57,814 nt of DNA from Perkinsus olseni (taxonomy: Eukaryota; Perkinsozoa; Perkinsida). The notes beneath the pieces are model-generated. The model made no database searches. It had not been told where the DNA came from and saw nothing but the letters and a program-made list of their open reading frames with translations. Shown piece by piece: positions 21,109 to 33,000 of the stretch. Position numbers and translations under genes: made by a program. The first letter of the stretch is position 1. The number at the start of each line of letters is the position of its first letter. The stretch is taken from positions 1 to 57,814 of the forward strand of contig JABANN010000171.1 in NCBI GenBank assembly GCA_013115125.1, given 5' to 3'.

Positions 21109-22895
21109 ATGATGAAGATGGAGTCTTTAGGAGCTGGTCAGTGTCTCTCAGCAATCCAAAGAATAAGGCAACTTTCGGGAAGAAGTATGTCTGGACTGTG
21201 ATGGTAATATCACGTAATTGTTCTGCTGGTCGTGAGGTGATCGAGAGCGTTCCCAGGTCATCGACCCTGCAGGAGTTGAGTATTCCAGTCGTAAATCCTA
21301 CGGTGACTGCAAGCTGCTCCGCCGTGAGCTGGCCCGGTCCTTTCCGGCGACATTCCTCCCCCCACTTCCGGATAAGCACACCTACTGTGCGCTGGGGAAG
21401 ACCAAGGTCGACTCCGAGTCGATGGTCCTGTCCAAGTTCCTTCAGCGGTGCACTCAGCGCTCCAACATCGGCCGTTCTCAAGTGTTTCTAACCTTCCTGA
21501 GGCGAGATGGTTCCCAGTGGGAGCAGGCCGTGAAGAAGGACTTTTCCACTAGGAGCGTCGCACAGCTGTGCAGACAGTACCGCGACTCCTTTCCGGATCG
21601 AGAGTTGCCAGAGTTTGATCCCGAGAAGGACATCGCCAGGAATGAGGGTGTTGAGGACAGATTGGGGGCAGCAAAGGCCTTCTTGAAGGACCACTCGACA
21701 GCGCTGAAGAAGCTTCTCCACAACATGGAAAGGGCCGACGCCAAACTGAAAGCGGCTTCTAAGGTAGGCGGTTCGGTCTCAAGGGAATGATTTGAAGGTT
21801 CTTTCAGGCTCTCGCGAATGCTGCTTCTGAATCGGAAGAGATCAAGGACAACCAAGGAGGTCGAGTAGATGTGAGGCGGGCGAGCTGTGGTTGGGTCCAT
21901 CAGGTGTACTTCGTCGTAGTTACTAACGACTCCAGTCGGAGCTGGGGTTGTGAACAGGCACCCAGACACATACAACCGTGTGGGCCTGTCGGCTGCCTTG
22001 ATGGGCTGCGAGGGAGAGCCTGGTCTCCTCGGAGCTGATACGCATCTGGGTATGCTCATCCAAGGGGTCCAGGACGAGCTGGCTGACTGTCGGGCGATGG
22101 AGGCTTCGATCGCTCAAACAGAGGATCTGAGGCGAATAGCGCGAAAACTAGAGAGCAAGTTGAACTCTCAGAAGAACAAGAAGGATCGTAAAGTGTCTGT
22201 TGAGGCCCTGCAACTAGAGGCCGCTAGTGCTTTGGATTTTGAGTGGGTTGCCAAGTGCAACGCCGTGGTCTATGAAGTACCCGAGTTCATAAAGAGGAAG
22301 GTACTACCTGGGACGAAACGTCGACTCAGTACTCTGTCTCGTGGAAGTGTCGTCGGTACTGGTGCCGGTGGGGCAGCTACTGGTGACACAAGTGGTGGTA
22401 TGTAACATCAGTCAACACGTCATTCTACCAACGCGCATGGAGATGCCAATGAAACTGTATCATTAGGATGTGGTGGTCAACAGACTCCACTTGCTTCACT
22501 AGCGGCATTCAAGCGCTAATTGGGTTTTCTAATGTGATAGAACTCTTTCTGGTCTGTAAGTGAACATTGAGCCATAGCATTGCCATTAGCTTTTTCAGAT
22601 TGTTATCATGTGCTATTCTCATTTTAATTTCGCACTGACTCGCTGGGTCTCTTGGTGCACTCTTTCACTGGAACTGATGACGATGATCTTAACTGGACCG
22701 TACAGGCGTATCTTCAATTAGGTGGCAGCTTACAACAGAATGGCATTGGAATGGGTTAATACCGTTAGAGGCCCGGAGAGTATCATAACTCGGACACTGA
22801 AGCTAGAAGCCACTGCAAGTCCGAGGAATTCCTTCGATGAAGACGATGATGACGTCGACATTCCAGTGGAAGTGGCTGGAGCTGAAGTCAAATGA
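21109..22895 (+). CDS. PX-BAR sorting nexin, copy A
   Basis: A phosphoinositide-binding, membrane-curving protein of the sorting-nexin type, expected on endosomes. The PX domain is split by an intron (about 21202-21252). It includes ATFGKKYVWTVM, the lipid-binding segment SSRKSYGDCKLLRREL (degenerate RRYSDF), the proline block FPATFLPPLPDKH, and FLQRCTQRSNIGRSQVFLTF. A helical BAR-like region follows (KAFLKDHSTALKKLLHNMERAD, HLGMLIQGVQDELADCRAM, RRIARKLESKLNSQKNKK). The terminal exon, joined across a 421-nt intron at 22301-22721, reads VAAYNRMALEWVNTVRG and aligns with copy B's RVYNEVAREFVSR; it ends in an acidic tail and a TGA at 22893-22895. One splice near 21840-21960 could not be set in frame, and the first exon is unknown, so the listed start marks only where PX coding becomes clear. 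Confidence 0.75.
22301..22721 (+). other. Long intron in sorting nexin A with in-frame read-through
   Basis: The donor gtacta follows EFIKRK in phase 0, and the acceptor attag precedes VAAYNRM. At 421 nt it is several times longer than most introns in this window. If retained, the frame stays open for 34 codons (GSVVGTGAGGAATGDTSGG tail) to a stop at 22405, giving a shorter alternative C-terminus. Confidence 0.6.
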
Positions 22896-23123
22896 ACCAC
22901 CCTCTCTGGCCCAGGCGATAGCCCTTCTTCGCCGGTCGGGCATCTATGTCAATGATCACATTGCTTTTTGTATTCCTACCAAAACTACGGGTCCAAGAGT
23001 GTTGTATAGTCGGTTGCTTAGCTGAGTTTCTTACAGATTTACAGTTTCCTCTACCCTTCGATCTTCGCGTTGGTAGCCGCCGTCCTCACCTCGTAGCAGT
23101 GGTGATTTTTGTTTTCTACCGAC

Positions 23124-25119
23124 ATGTTGAATTCGGAAGATGCCTCTTCGTCTCCCAACAACCAGGATCTCAGGTTGCCGGAGATGCACCATCTGAGTCC
23201 TCGCGCCGCCGACTCCGCAGACCTCCGGGAGTCCGCGGATTGGCAGAGTCCCTCGTCCGAATGGAAATCGGCGAGCCTGTCAGATGATGAGGTCGAACGT
23301 ACAACCAAAAGTGATGAAGGCAATTCTCCTATGAATGGCATGACTAGCACTCCCAATGGTGGCGACCTCAACGGTAAGTCCGCTTCTCGCCCCTCTCTCG
23401 TGGCGACATGTCTCTTTGAACAGTTACTGTGACCAGCCACGAATACAACAAGCTTTTCCGATCAGCGTCTATTGATCAGTAAAGTTCTCTCTAGTGTACA
23501 GTCTTTTATAGATGCTTTCCTCAGTAGGGGTCTCAGCTGGTCAGCAGCTGTTGGAGAGCCGGATACTCGAAGGTCTGGCATGCACAAGTATACCACATTC
23601 TCAGTTCGGGTGGGCGAACGCGGCGTTTGCTGTTGTTGTGGTACCTGCTTGGCAGATAACCGACTCGTCCGGCCGAGTCACCTCCGCTACGCGAAAGAGG
23701 TTCACCGACTTCACCGTGTTGAGGCGTGAGCTTGTAGTGTGGGCGTTGGCACCTGATGCCTAAAGTACTGGAGTTTACTGATCAGGTTAAAGCGTATCCG
23801 GGTGCGTTCGTGCCACCCCTGACTTGCAAAAGCCAAATTAAGGTGATGATGAAGACGGCACCCTCGGCTATGATGCAGCACATGAAGCCAGTTGATAACG
23901 TCACTGAAATCAGACGACAGGCTTTGGAGGAGTTCCTCAGCAGGTGAGCAGCGTCCCTTGGCATTCACTCATCTCACGCTCTGCTGCCGTAGGTGTTGCT
24001 CGCGTCTTTTTGTAATGTACTCTCCCATAATGGCTGCGTTTCTGGCCACTCCCGAGAGTACCTACGACGCTCTGAAGAGGGTAGGTTATCTCGTTAGGGT
24101 CGGGCGTGACGGTTGTCTCTCAGGATTTCTCAAACCGTGCTCCCGAGGAAGTATTGGATGAATACAAGATAGCTTTCGCAGCGAAGTCTATCCCCTCGTA
24201 GGTTGCTGTCGATGTACCGGGTTTCCATCATAGTCGATCCCTCAGATTCAGTAGACGTCAAGCATCGTCGAACGGCCCCAATGAAGAGGCCCAGCGACTG
24301 GCTCAAGACGACTCAAGTGATGACGCTTCCCGAGAGAACTCAGTCGACGCTGCCAGCAAGTAGGCCCCTATCCAGCTTCGCGAGCGGTGATGATCTTCTG
24401 TGGTTTTCAGATCCGTAGCTGATGGCTCCGTTAACGTGTCCGAGATGATAGAGACGTCGAAGACCTACCTCAATGATCACTGCAAGGTCCTCAATCAGCT
24501 GCTCACGATGCTCCGTACGGCGGCCTCCAACTTCAAGACTGGCAACGCCGCTCTGAGCACAATTCACTACAAGTTCTCCGACTGCAAGACCATCGATCAG
24601 CAGGGTTCTGGTCACGCTCTGGCTCTTGCGCAAGGTCTGTCTGGTTGTCCCGAGAGGATTGATTTGTCCGATGCATTTTTTGAAGTGAAGAACATCCTCA
24701 GCTCCCCAGCTGACGCCGCTCATTTTGACCTGCTGGCTTCCGTCCTGAGCCGTGAACTCACGGATTGCGGTGCTATGAAGGCCTCCCTCGAGAAGGTCCT
24801 CGAACTCGGCAAACATCGAGACAAAGCCATTGCCAAGCTCAGGTCCGCCAGGAAGCATGGAGGCGCTGGCGGTATCGGAGGCCTCATCCGTGGTACGACG
24901 AAAGAACAGTTGAAGCGGGCGGAGACCAACCGCATGCTGTACGCTGATTTCTACTGGACTGCTGGCTACAATGCGGTGATGAATGAAATGCCAGCTTTCA
25001 TTGAGGGCCGCGCACGAGTATACAACGAGGTTGCTAGAGAGTTTGTCTCGCGATCTGAAGCGACGGATAAGAGCTTAGCTATGACCTGGGCTGCTAAAGT
25101 TAAGAAGGCAACACTGTAG
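23124..25119 (+). CDS. PX-BAR sorting nexin, copy B
   Basis: The second tandem sorting nexin. The ATG at 23124 opens a disordered, Ser/Asp/Glu-rich N-tail (MLNSEDASSSPNNQD). The PX domain follows over several short exons: MHKYTTFSVR, then after an intron ITDSSGRVTSATRKRFTDF (the RRYSDF-type phosphoinositide motif is RKRFTDF), LRREL, VKAYPGAFVPPLTCKSQ and EIRRQALEEFLSR. The linker exon near 24121-24199 reads DFSNRAPEEVLDEY. The long final exon (about 24409-25119) is a helical BAR-like domain beginning near VNVSEMIETSKTYLNDHCKV and containing LLASVLSRELTDCGAMKASL and YADFYWTAGYNAVMNEMPAF. It ends with TAG at 25119. Introns are about 40-60 nt. Domain order and spacing match the SNX-BAR class of endosomal coat proteins; cargo and partners cannot be inferred. 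Confidence 0.8.
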
Positions 25120-25240
25120 TTTCCACTTGAAGGGTGTGTTTCCCTGTTCCTCTTCGATCATTTATCCTATGGAGCATTAAAGCCACTCGTTTTGTGTTGT
25201 CAATCATCTACTGCCAATCCTGGATCTATTTCTACTGGTG

Positions 25241-26318
25241 ATGATTGTTCACGAGCCCCACGCTCCCCCACTGGCTAACGATGATGAGATCCAGAGGCTG
25301 TACAACTGGGTGAGTCCGCGGCCACGGCGTGATGAGCATCTGCCACCATGGGCCAGCTCCAAGAGTCAGCACTCGTCAGGTGGACGGCATACCTTTATCT
25401 CGGCCCAAGCGTAACATATCTAGAGACTTCGCGGACGGCGTGATGATGGCAGAAACTGTCGCCCATTTCGTGAGCAAAATATAATGCTTCCCTCGCGAGA
25501 AGTTCGATCTGTGAGTTCTCCATCAGGTACCGAAACTTGTCGAGCTGCACAACTACTCCCAGGCCAATGCTCTCACACAGAAGTTGTACAATTGGAATAC
25601 GTTGAATCAAAAAGTAGCGGCGCCGCGGAATTGATGCTTTTCCTCGTAATCGCTTTCAGGTCTTTCGTAGAATGGGCTTTCTCCTGCACACTGATGATGT
25701 GGAAGACTGCGCCAGAGTAGGTCGAGAGCTTCACTCGAGGGGATTTGTCAACGGCTTGGCTCCAGGCTTCACCCGGTTCGATAGAAAGAGTGTTGGCGCT
25801 GATTCGCCCCCGACTGGTGAGCCCCCTGGCTCCTGTTTTCGTCCGAGTTCGGTGAATCAGGTCGAAGCATCGAGTGACAAGGGACGGGGACGGCAGTTTC
25901 GCAGCATCAGTGAGCAGAGATCTCCGAGAACTAGATCAGAAAATTCGTTTCGGGGGGCGCGACCGAACGCTCTGCGGTCGCAGCGGGAGACCAGCCCCAG
26001 AGTAATCAACTCCAGTGACCATGAGGTTTATAGTAACGATGAATGGCAGGTGACGCGTGAACAGGTAGAGGGTAACTTGCCCGATAGAGACAAAGATGCT
26101 CTTATGGCCGAGAAGGACAGGACGATCAGCGAGCTCAGAGAATGCATTGAGCTACTGACTCGAAAGATATCCAAACTCGAGCAACTGGTGACGTTAATGC
26201 TGTTGCGCGCCCCTCTCCAGCCCCGCTTCAGGTGAGAATCAAGGACCAGAAGGTCCTGACTCTGCAGGAACGCCTGGCAGCAGCTCAAGGAACTTCTGCA
26301 TTGCATGCTACTTCGTAA
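25241..26318 (+). CDS. SPEF1: SPEF1-like calponin-homology microtubule-associated protein
   Basis: SPEF1 proteins bundle microtubules in the axonemal central pair and in cell-cortex arrays. The ATG at 25241 (MIVHEPHAPPLAND) leads into the CH domain: IQRLYNW, then after intron 25310-25379 VDGIPLSRPKRNISRDFADG with VMMAETVAHF, then after intron 25470-25526 VPKLVELHNYSQANALTQKL with YNWNTLNQK, and after intron 25614-25659 VFRRMGFLLHTDDVEDCAR. These blocks are the family signature nearly residue for residue. A disordered Ser/Arg-rich middle follows, then a C-terminal coiled coil (EKDRTISELRECIELLTRKI) continuing across an intron as VRIKDQKVLTLQERLAAAQ to a TAA at 26316-26318. Both conserved ends of SPEF1 are therefore present. 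The length is somewhat above that of typical SPEF1 proteins because of the disordered linker. Confidence 0.88.
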
Positions 26319-26874
26319 CTAGATACGTTCATCTGCGAAATGCAGTCGATTCGAACAATGTTGCGTCATACCAGTTCAGTGCCACACCAGGAGAAAAGAA
26401 GACTTCGAGGAAGACACCAGAAATCTAGGAAGCAGCTACTTGACTACCCCGAAGAAAGCTTCTGGCTGATCATGTGAGAGGTCCTGTGATCACTTCTATC
26501 CTGCAGAAGGTCCCAAACCGAGTGGATCGGTAGAAGTACAAGCCGGTAGCACCATGATACGAAATCGCATACACCAGCCACAATACGCCGGAAGGCAACG
26601 AACCGACAAGTGATGGGTAACAGCAGTCTATGGTAGCAATGGATTACGGATGTGGGATGGAGCCCTGGTAAAACTCCTCCCCGCGAGTACTCACTCGGGG
26701 ACGGTGCCAGAAGCCACTCGTGAAGTATTCTACCACACTCAACACTTGGAAATGAATGTCTTTTATTTAGCTCATATTCTGAGTACGATGTTGAGGGGCT
26801 TGAAGCATCCCACGAACGCAACAGAAGTCCGAGCTCAGCGATGCAACAAACATCATGCGTTTGGCACCATCGCT
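26319..26874. other. Intergenic between converging SPEF1-like and PIF1 genes
   Basis: It must hold both 3' ends. A 125-codon minus-strand frame (26444-26821) has no recognisable features and is probably chance. Confidence 0.5.
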
Positions 26875-29800
26875 CTATTCGTGTGTCTTGGTATGAATTA
26901 CAGCTGCATCATCCAACTCTTCATAAAACTTGAGGCATTTGGGGTTTGCCCTGATGGCCTGTCAGGGTCACAATTGAAAGATTGCGCAGACTGGTATGCT
27001 TACCGTTCTGAAATTATTACTAGCGGAGTTGATGGTGACAGAGTCCAGCGATCGACACCGAGACAACGCGACGTAGGCCTGGCCGTACCTCGGGGAGAAG
27101 AGCGTACAAGCTAGCCAGAATGATCGGGGACGTACTCGAAGATGGTATCCAGTTTGATGACGGCGCAGTCCAAGGTCATACCCTGGCTTTTATGGATACT
27201 CAGAGCCCAGGCAAGTTGCAAAGGAATCTGCCGCCGTCGACCGAGCTCCACCGCTCGTCCGCCGGTTGTTGCCGTACTGTAGAATACCCATTCGTCTAGT
27301 GGGATTGTTATCTGAATCGAACACGCGAAAAGATCGTCCACCCGCCGAGCACCAGCGTTGAGTTGAGATCTTCTGTAACCAGCCAGAATATTTGAGAAGC
27401 TCAGAACTAACTGCTGACCTCCTCGTCTCCAGTTGCGAGGAACTTCACTACGGGCAGACAAGGAGCCTTGGTGAACCTGCGGAGGATGCGATAATCACGC
27501 AACACAGCTGAGCTTCCCCACCGGACTATGATGCCACGGCTGCCATTCACAAGTCGTTTCTGCGGGGAGAAAGTCTTCGTCAGCATGACTTGAGCTCCGA
27601 CCTTGAGTACCACCTGAGAGGGAAGGAGTGCTGAGGGCGGGATTGCAGCGGGTCTACCTTCGGCCGTGCTGAACACATGACATCAAGATTTAGGCTGCTG
27701 GAATCATACACCGTGTCCGCAGCTGTGAAGGTGGTCGGAGGAGTGGACAGCCTCGCTAGTTCCCGCTCGTTGATGGCGTCCACTTCCCTTCTGGTTGGCA
27801 GCAGCTGGGAGGCGACCACACCTCCGGTGAGCGTGGAGTGCTTGCGCTTCGCAACCAGGGACAGGACATCCTGCGTCTCTTGGGAACAGATGCCTCGGCG
27901 GATCTCATTGAGCATCTGGCCATGCCCCGCTCCGTCGGAGCTTGTCACGCTGCTCTTGCCTACTGTAGTGAATATGGCGTCTCCCTCTTGCCTCTTGATC
28001 TCCTTCAGAACCATCGTCTTGTGTATACACTTCCTCCAAGACTTCGCCTGAAGTGGAACTTCCGCTCTCTGGAATACCGCTGTCGACCCACTTCAAAACA
28101 GAAAGAGGCTTCCTCCTTCTTCCCATTAGGTAGAGTCTGACTAACTGGTGGCAACTGTGGAACGCCGTACACGCTCGTTCGCCAGAAGGCTTCACGCTCA
28201 TCGCTCTCACCTGCAAGAAGTCTCCTGTGAGTACCAGCTGGACCCCTCCGAAAGGCCGAGAGTCTTGGCGTACCTAGAGAAAGTTTCTCGGAACGGACCG
28301 TGTGGCCCAACTCACGAGTCTGGCAATCTGCTCTAGCTTGTCGAAGAGCCTTCCATCGAGCATGGATATCTCATCCATTATCAGCGTCTTTACTCGCTTC
28401 CACCGTCCAAGACTGAAGGAACCCGCTTCGACCACCAAGACTGCGGGGGCCTCCTACAGCTCGGGCGAGCGTTTAATCTTCTGAGCGAGAGCGGCTGCAT
28501 CCCTCCCACCAGAACCAATTCCGGCGAAGCTGTGTATCTGCACATGGACTTCAAGTGGCAGCTCCCCGATGACGACGCTCGTTACTGTCTGGCCGCCCAG
28601 ATGTGAAGCAGCGAGCCCTGTAGAGGAAGTGACTGCGGTATGCTCGGGCTTGAGGAGGCGGATGAGCCGGTGGAGGACCTGCTGACGGTGTGCTCAGCGG
28701 AGCGATGTGGAACTCTAACAGATTACGAAGGACTTCCCGGTCCCCGCACCGCCAGTAAAGAACACACTCTTACCGCCCAGTACTGCTTCAACGACCTGAT
28801 GGCGGCCACAGCCTGACTGCACTGATACCCGCCTCAACGAGCTCACTTTTTTCTGCTCTGAAGTCATCCTCGGCCCAACTTTAGCACCGGGGGATTTCCT
28901 GCCGGACCCTGGGATGGGAGGGCGGGCTGGGGTGACCGGTAAGCCGCCTGTGAACAAGAGTCCGGTAATGGCCATACTGAAGCTGCGGACCTCTATGTGG
29001 AGTCCTCCTAAACTTCGGGGCTGTCGGAGGCGACCAACGACTCGGCGATATCCTGTGAGGCGAAGCGAAGCTATTAAGACGTTTCCGATCGGCGGGGTTC
29101 GGCGTGGGGCATACAGCCGCTGTTGGCCGTTGGAGACTGGAGTATGCTGGTGCCGCCTGTGAGGGAGGTATGGTGATCACTCATCAACCTACAGATACTC
29201 ACCCGACTCAGGGCTCGCTTGGCGCATGACCTCTGGCTCTCCTGGATCGCCGCGAAAACACCTTTGGCAACCTCCGGCTGGCCGCGAGAGCTCATCATGA
29301 CGCTAACGCCGGTCTTGACGAAACGTACGGAAAGCAGGCCAACACGCACCTGACTGAGGGGGGCCTCCAGGGAGACAGCAGGCAAGTCGGCGCGGGTGGC
29401 CAGGAAGAATCAGTTTACCTGTGGTGCAGCGTAAAGAAGGCCAGAGAGAAGTCCCGATTCTTATCCCGAAGCTTTTTGTCGCCTGATATGCGGAGTACCT
29501 AAGAAAGCAAACTACAAAGGGGACGCGAGTGTGAACAGAGAAAACGACCCTCTCAGCCACGAGCACGGCCACGGAGGCGTCTGGGTACTTCTCCAATTTC
29601 GGGGGGCCCCGGCCGGCCTGGTGGCGCTCGATTGTGACGGCCATCGGCCCGCCTGATGGGAAGTCTGAGCCTGAATCGAAGCGAGACTCCTACCTCGGGT
29701 CAACAGTGGATGGCGGCCTTCACTGTCATGGGGCATAGAATGGGTAAAACTGGGAGAGAGTACCCTCTCGGGTGCCTCCGCACTGACAACACCCCACCTG

Positions 29801-29955
29801 TGGACCCCAGTGGAAAGTGTTGTCCACAGAATACTTTTCTGGGGCTCGGTTGAGCTTGTGAGAGCCCTGAGTTCCGAAGCTGCCGAGGTGGTGTTGACTG
29901 TCTCTCCCGTCGATAGCACAACAATGGAAGGGGGAGCCACTGGAAACGTCATCAT
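26875..29955 (-). CDS. PIF1: PIF1-family 5'-3' DNA helicase, multi-exon
   Basis: A superfamily 1B helicase that unwinds DNA 5' to 3' and acts in telomere, G-quadruplex and mitochondrial or nuclear replication contexts. On the minus strand, from an ATG at 29953-29955, a family-poor N-terminal region is followed by LGGKSVFFTGGAGTGKSFV (Walker A, about 28718-28774), LIMDEISMLDGRLFDKLEQI (Walker B), VQLVLTGDFLQ joined by an intron to LPPVSQTLPNGKKEEASFCF, and KTMVLKEIKRQEGDAIF. LPTRREVDAINERELARL comes next, then VVLKVGAQVMLTKTF with RLVNGSRGIIV, and LAWALSIHKSQGMTLDCAV. After a further intron the C-terminal GQAYVALSRCRSLDSVTI appears, and after another AIRANPKCLKFYEELDD, with the stop at 26875-26877. 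All main helicase motifs are present. The many short introns argue for a host gene rather than a Helitron remnant. Confidence 0.88.
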
Positions 29956-30082
29956 GCGGCCGAAGGGTTAGCTAATTCTATCATACGCAATCGTACAGAA
30001 TGGGAAACTCAGGCGTCAGCCGCCGTAGCTGCCGGGCAGGGGCATCGACCGAGGCGGAGGGCCGCCTCGCCACACAGCGAGG

Positions 30083-33000
30083 TCAGTAGGGTAGGGACCA
30101 GCCCAGTTGTACCTGAAAACTGGGCCGTAGTTGGATAAAGCTCATGCCGGGCGCTGACATTCGGGTGACTCCGGGCTGAGGGTCAACTCTCGGGTAGTAG
30201 TAGCAAGGCAATGCTTGGTACTGTTGCTGTGGGTGCGGGTACAGAAGCGAGGGCGGAGGAGGGACGGGGCCGGGCCCCATGTAGAGGGGATGTTGCAGAG
30301 GAGGATGGAAGTAGGGGCTCGGTTGATGCTGCGACCAAGGGTAACTGACAAGGTCTCCAGCTGACTGGATGGTCGTACGGACCGGCAGATGGTACCTCTC
30401 GAAGCCAGCGTGATCTCGCAAGCCTTCATCATCGCTGTTGTCACCAAAGTACTTGCTGGGATCGTAGAGTGGCCGGTCCGAGCTCCCTGAGCTGTGCTCC
30501 TCCGCCACGTCACCGCCAGTCGTCGGAGTTGTCGGCTTCTCCACGCCCTCACGCCGAGAGCCCACTGGCTTGTCTCGACTGTGGCGCGGTGACTCTACAA
30601 TCTCCACCTTGCTCATACTGGTGTACCTGTAACCATACACGGCACACAGGAAGGGCCCGTGGGCCGCTCACTTTCTGATGATGTCCTCGATGGAGGAGCT
30701 TGCCCTAGACGAGGCGCCGGGGGCCACTGCAGGCGGGGGTGCCGCTGCTTCATGGGTGTTCTGCATGAACATGCGGGATGACGGGAGAGAGTCCTCATGC
30801 GTCTGCGTCTGCTGCTGCTGTGACTTGTCGTCGACTGAGCCGTAAGGGAGGGAGAGTCTGGTCTCGCTAGGTTGGAGCGGCTTCGCTTCCAGGCTAGATT
30901 CCTTGGCATCGACGAAGGTTACTGCTCGACGAGAGATTCTGCTGTGCTCAGATTCAGGTCCACAGGACTCCGCTGAATGGCCTAACAGCCGGGCAGGTCT
31001 CCGCGAGATCCCCTCACCCTGCAACCGCCACCTTTGGGCGCACGGGATGAGTCCCACGGGTTGATGAGGTCCGCTGCCGCCAGCGAGGCCTCCTCGGTAG
31101 CCTCTGCTCCCCTATTAGCCGCCTCGAGACTACTGCGTAGGATGCTCTGACTCCAGCTGGTGTATCTGGCAGTGGCAGGGTGTTCCATAGGGACCGTCGT
31201 GACCACGTACTTCCGTGCAAGCTCAGCGCTGCGCCTCTGCCAGCTCTCGTCCTTGTCTAGGGAAGTCTGGTCCCCGACCAGGCATGCTGCTGATGACTCA
31301 TCCCGGGCTAGAGCAGCCAGAAGGGACCCACGGGACTTCCTCGCCGTGCTCAAGAGGCTGGAGCGCTGAATCGGCAGCAGTCCCGCCGCAACTGAGTCCA
31401 CTGACGGCCCACCAGCTCAGCCTCCTTGCTGGTGATGCTAGGCCTATTCTCCGCCTCCTTCCGCTCTGGCGACCCAGAAGGCTTGCCCCCAGCCTCCACC
31501 CGTCTCCCTGGTCTCGACTCAGCGCCTCGAGGACGGTTCCTTGACGCTGAATCCGCTGAGCATGAGCCGACTACTGCAAGAACGAGTCAATTGAAGGTCA
31601 CTACAAGACGGTGGAGGTTCCCGTGATTTCGATCGACCGGGCGGTGCGTCCTTGACTCTTCTCTGCTGTCTTCGCGTCTGTGGTGCAGACCTGCTCCTCT
31701 TCCTCGATCCTCCCCCAGCACGCTTCGGCTGAGGCTTCGCTGCAGCAGCAGCAGGGGACGGGTTAGAGTCGGCCCCAGCTGGAGCGTCGTTCTCAGCAAA
31801 TGTCGAGCCAACGAATGCCTCTAGGGCCGTGTTCTTCGCTCGGTGTCGACGGAAATCAACTGGTTGGCGTCTGGAAGTGAGCCGTGAGTTTGAGAGCAAC
31901 CCGAACAGACGAGCGTCTCCCTTACTTCGTCATGAACACACGCTGGCACACCCTCTCGTGGACTCCGAGCTTATCCGTGGACGCAAACGTCCGGCCGCAG
32001 TGGGGGCACTTGTGGTCCGAGGAAGGCTCCTCGAGAGTCGTCTCGGAGTCCAACTGGCCGCTGCTGGTTTGGGGCATGATCGAGAGGAGCGGCCTTCGAG
32101 ATGCTTTGGGCGAGCGACCGTCCTTGGATGAAAACCATCCCTGGAACTTACCGCCCAGGGGGGATCGAGACTGTACTCTACTGGGGGCCACTTGAGCCGG
32201 CCTGTGGCCGGGCGCACCCACCGGTCCCGTAAGAAGGTCCGGGCATCCACTGGGTTGGTCGAGACTAGCGCGGTGTGGAACAGCAGCAGCAGCAGGTGCC
32301 GTGGTGGTGGAGTGGGGCCTCTCCTCGACCAGAGGCTCGAGCACGCTGAGGTCCTTATGCGACACGTGGTCTATCCGGCTGATAAGGTTGGAGTCGTTGG
32401 AGGTAGGGTCGCGGACAGAGAGCATCATCGAGGTGCAGTTCATCTCCACCGTGCAGCTGGTCGTGGAATCTCGTGCTGGTACGGCGTGATGGTAGTAGCC
32501 CGAGGAGGAGGACCGTCGACTCGCCCAAGCAGCTGCTCGTCGGTCAGTGAGCGGTGGCCGCGTGGAGGAGGTGGTCCCACCGGAGCCAGCAGACGCCTCG
32601 TTGGTCGCTGAAACAGACTATCAAAGGCCCCGGAAAGAGGCTGCTACCTGTACTGCCCTGCCTCCCTTCAACGCTCGATCTTGATGAGCCGACGCTGGCG
32701 AGGAAGGTCTCTATCTCGGCGTCCCAGTCCACAACCTCGGCCTCAGGGATGGCGGTCATGGAGGGCGGTGAAGCCAGGGCGGGTCGCGAAGGGCTGACCT
32801 TCCTGTGCAGCTGTGCGGCCTTGGCGAGGAAGGCGTCAGTGTTCTCTGCGGACGAGGTCGATGGGGACAGGGATGTCGACGGATCTCGAATGACCTGATG
32901 GGTACTCGTGCTGCTGCTGCTGGGGGCCAACCTACCATCCCAGAGGAGGAGTCAAGGGAGCGATTCGGCCTGCCGAACCCCCGAGGCTTGGCAGGAGACT

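Noticed and set aside
22660-22721. C/D snoRNA in the long sorting-nexin intron (ctgatga box)
   Set aside because: A box-C-like ctgatga is present near 22674, but no box D CTGA follows before the acceptor and no closing stem is seen.
26650-27114. 154-codon plus-strand open frame
   Set aside because: The opposite strand here encodes the PIF1 C-terminus (GQAYVALSR and KCLKFYEELDD blocks), so this is an antisense shadow.
26875-29955. PIF1 helicase as part of a Helitron transposon
   Set aside because: No Rep-type nuclease motif, no Helitron ends, and many short spliceosomal introns. It fits a host PIF1 gene.
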